Part shown: positions 13,495 to 13,582 of the stretch, piece after piece
Layout of the letters: each line of letters starts with the position of its first letter
Position numbering within the stretch: the stretch's first letter is position 1
From: Bacteroidota bacterium
GTDB taxonomy: Bacteria; Bacteroidota; Bacteroidia; B-17B0; Aurantibacillaceae
Direction: 5' to 3'
DNA: 13,582 nucleotides
Assembly: GCA_025360565.1 (NCBI GenBank)
Contig: JANYBY010000276.1
Location: forward strand, 1-13,582
Made by a program: the position numbers and the translations under genes
Notes under the pieces: model-generated
Databases searched by the model: none
The model's input: only the letters and a program-made list of their open reading frames with translations
What the model was told of the DNA's origin: nothing

Positions 13495-13582
13495 TCATCT
13501 TTATATGGTTCATCAGTAGTAACGCTTATTGCTTGTTGAGGTAATAATTTTGTTAATTCATATTTATAAATAATTTTTTTTT
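13455..13582 (-). CDS. C-terminal end of an unidentified protein (5' end outside window)
   Basis: From the window edge a minus-strand frame is open for 41 codons and ends with TGA at 13455-13457. The translation looks like real protein: KKIIYKYELTKLLPQQAIS, then VTTDEPYKDDYLESGTWDVTSV. The acidic, structured-looking tail is unlike a chance reading. The rest of the gene is beyond the window, so no function is proposed. Its last 40 bp overlap the plus-strand ORF that begins at 13237, and one of the two is therefore probably damaged; this one looks the more natural. Confidence 0.6.
   Translation of the reverse strand, partial: KKIIYKYELTKLLPQQAISVTTDEPYKDDYLESGTWDVTSV

Overview
The window looks like a Bacteroidota chromosome. 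It is AT-rich and gene-dense. Several genes are preceded by TAnnTTTG, the -7 promoter motif of that phylum, and Shine-Dalgarno sequences are largely absent. A small secreted protein (622-1251) has an FnIII-like domain and a degenerate type A C-terminal domain like those of type IX secretion (T9SS) cargo. The exact lineage cannot be told from this sequence.

Left part (1-4812): the 3' end of a polysaccharide deacetylase overlaps by 4 bp a small heavy-metal-associated-domain lipoprotein. Then come the T9SS-like secreted protein and a CorA magnesium/cobalt channel. On the minus strand are a solitary TolC/CusC-type outer-membrane protein and a lipoprotein hydrolase of the proline iminopeptidase group.

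Middle part (4813-9806): lemA, a cytosolic TPM-domain protein and a secreted, membrane-anchored TPM protein with a glycine-rich tail form a compact plus-strand operon. A minus-strand set converges on it: a YdjM-like membrane metal-dependent hydrolase, a TMTC-like membrane glycosyltransferase carrying C-terminal TPRs, and a small exported protein whose reading frame is broken near position 6840 (frameshift). A RelE-type toxin/antitoxin pair lies just upstream on the same strand, with a near-consensus promoter.

Right part (9807-13582): a REP-like palindrome, a VOC-family protein, and a large SPFH (flotillin/band 7) protein. The SPFH protein has four tandem beta-type repeats before the SPFH domain and five hendecads after it, an order that recalls the eukaryotic major vault protein. 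Beyond it are about 890 bp without a convincing gene. That stretch holds two copies of an ~84-bp dispersed repeat around two hairpins, then a palindrome and hairpin just before a short exported-protein ORF. This ORF appears truncated where it meets the 3' end of a minus-strand gene running out of the window.

Most of the window is ordinary Bacteroidota housekeeping and envelope content. The parts most worth a second look are the vault-like SPFH protein, the frameshifted small gene, and the repeat-rich, mosaic right end.
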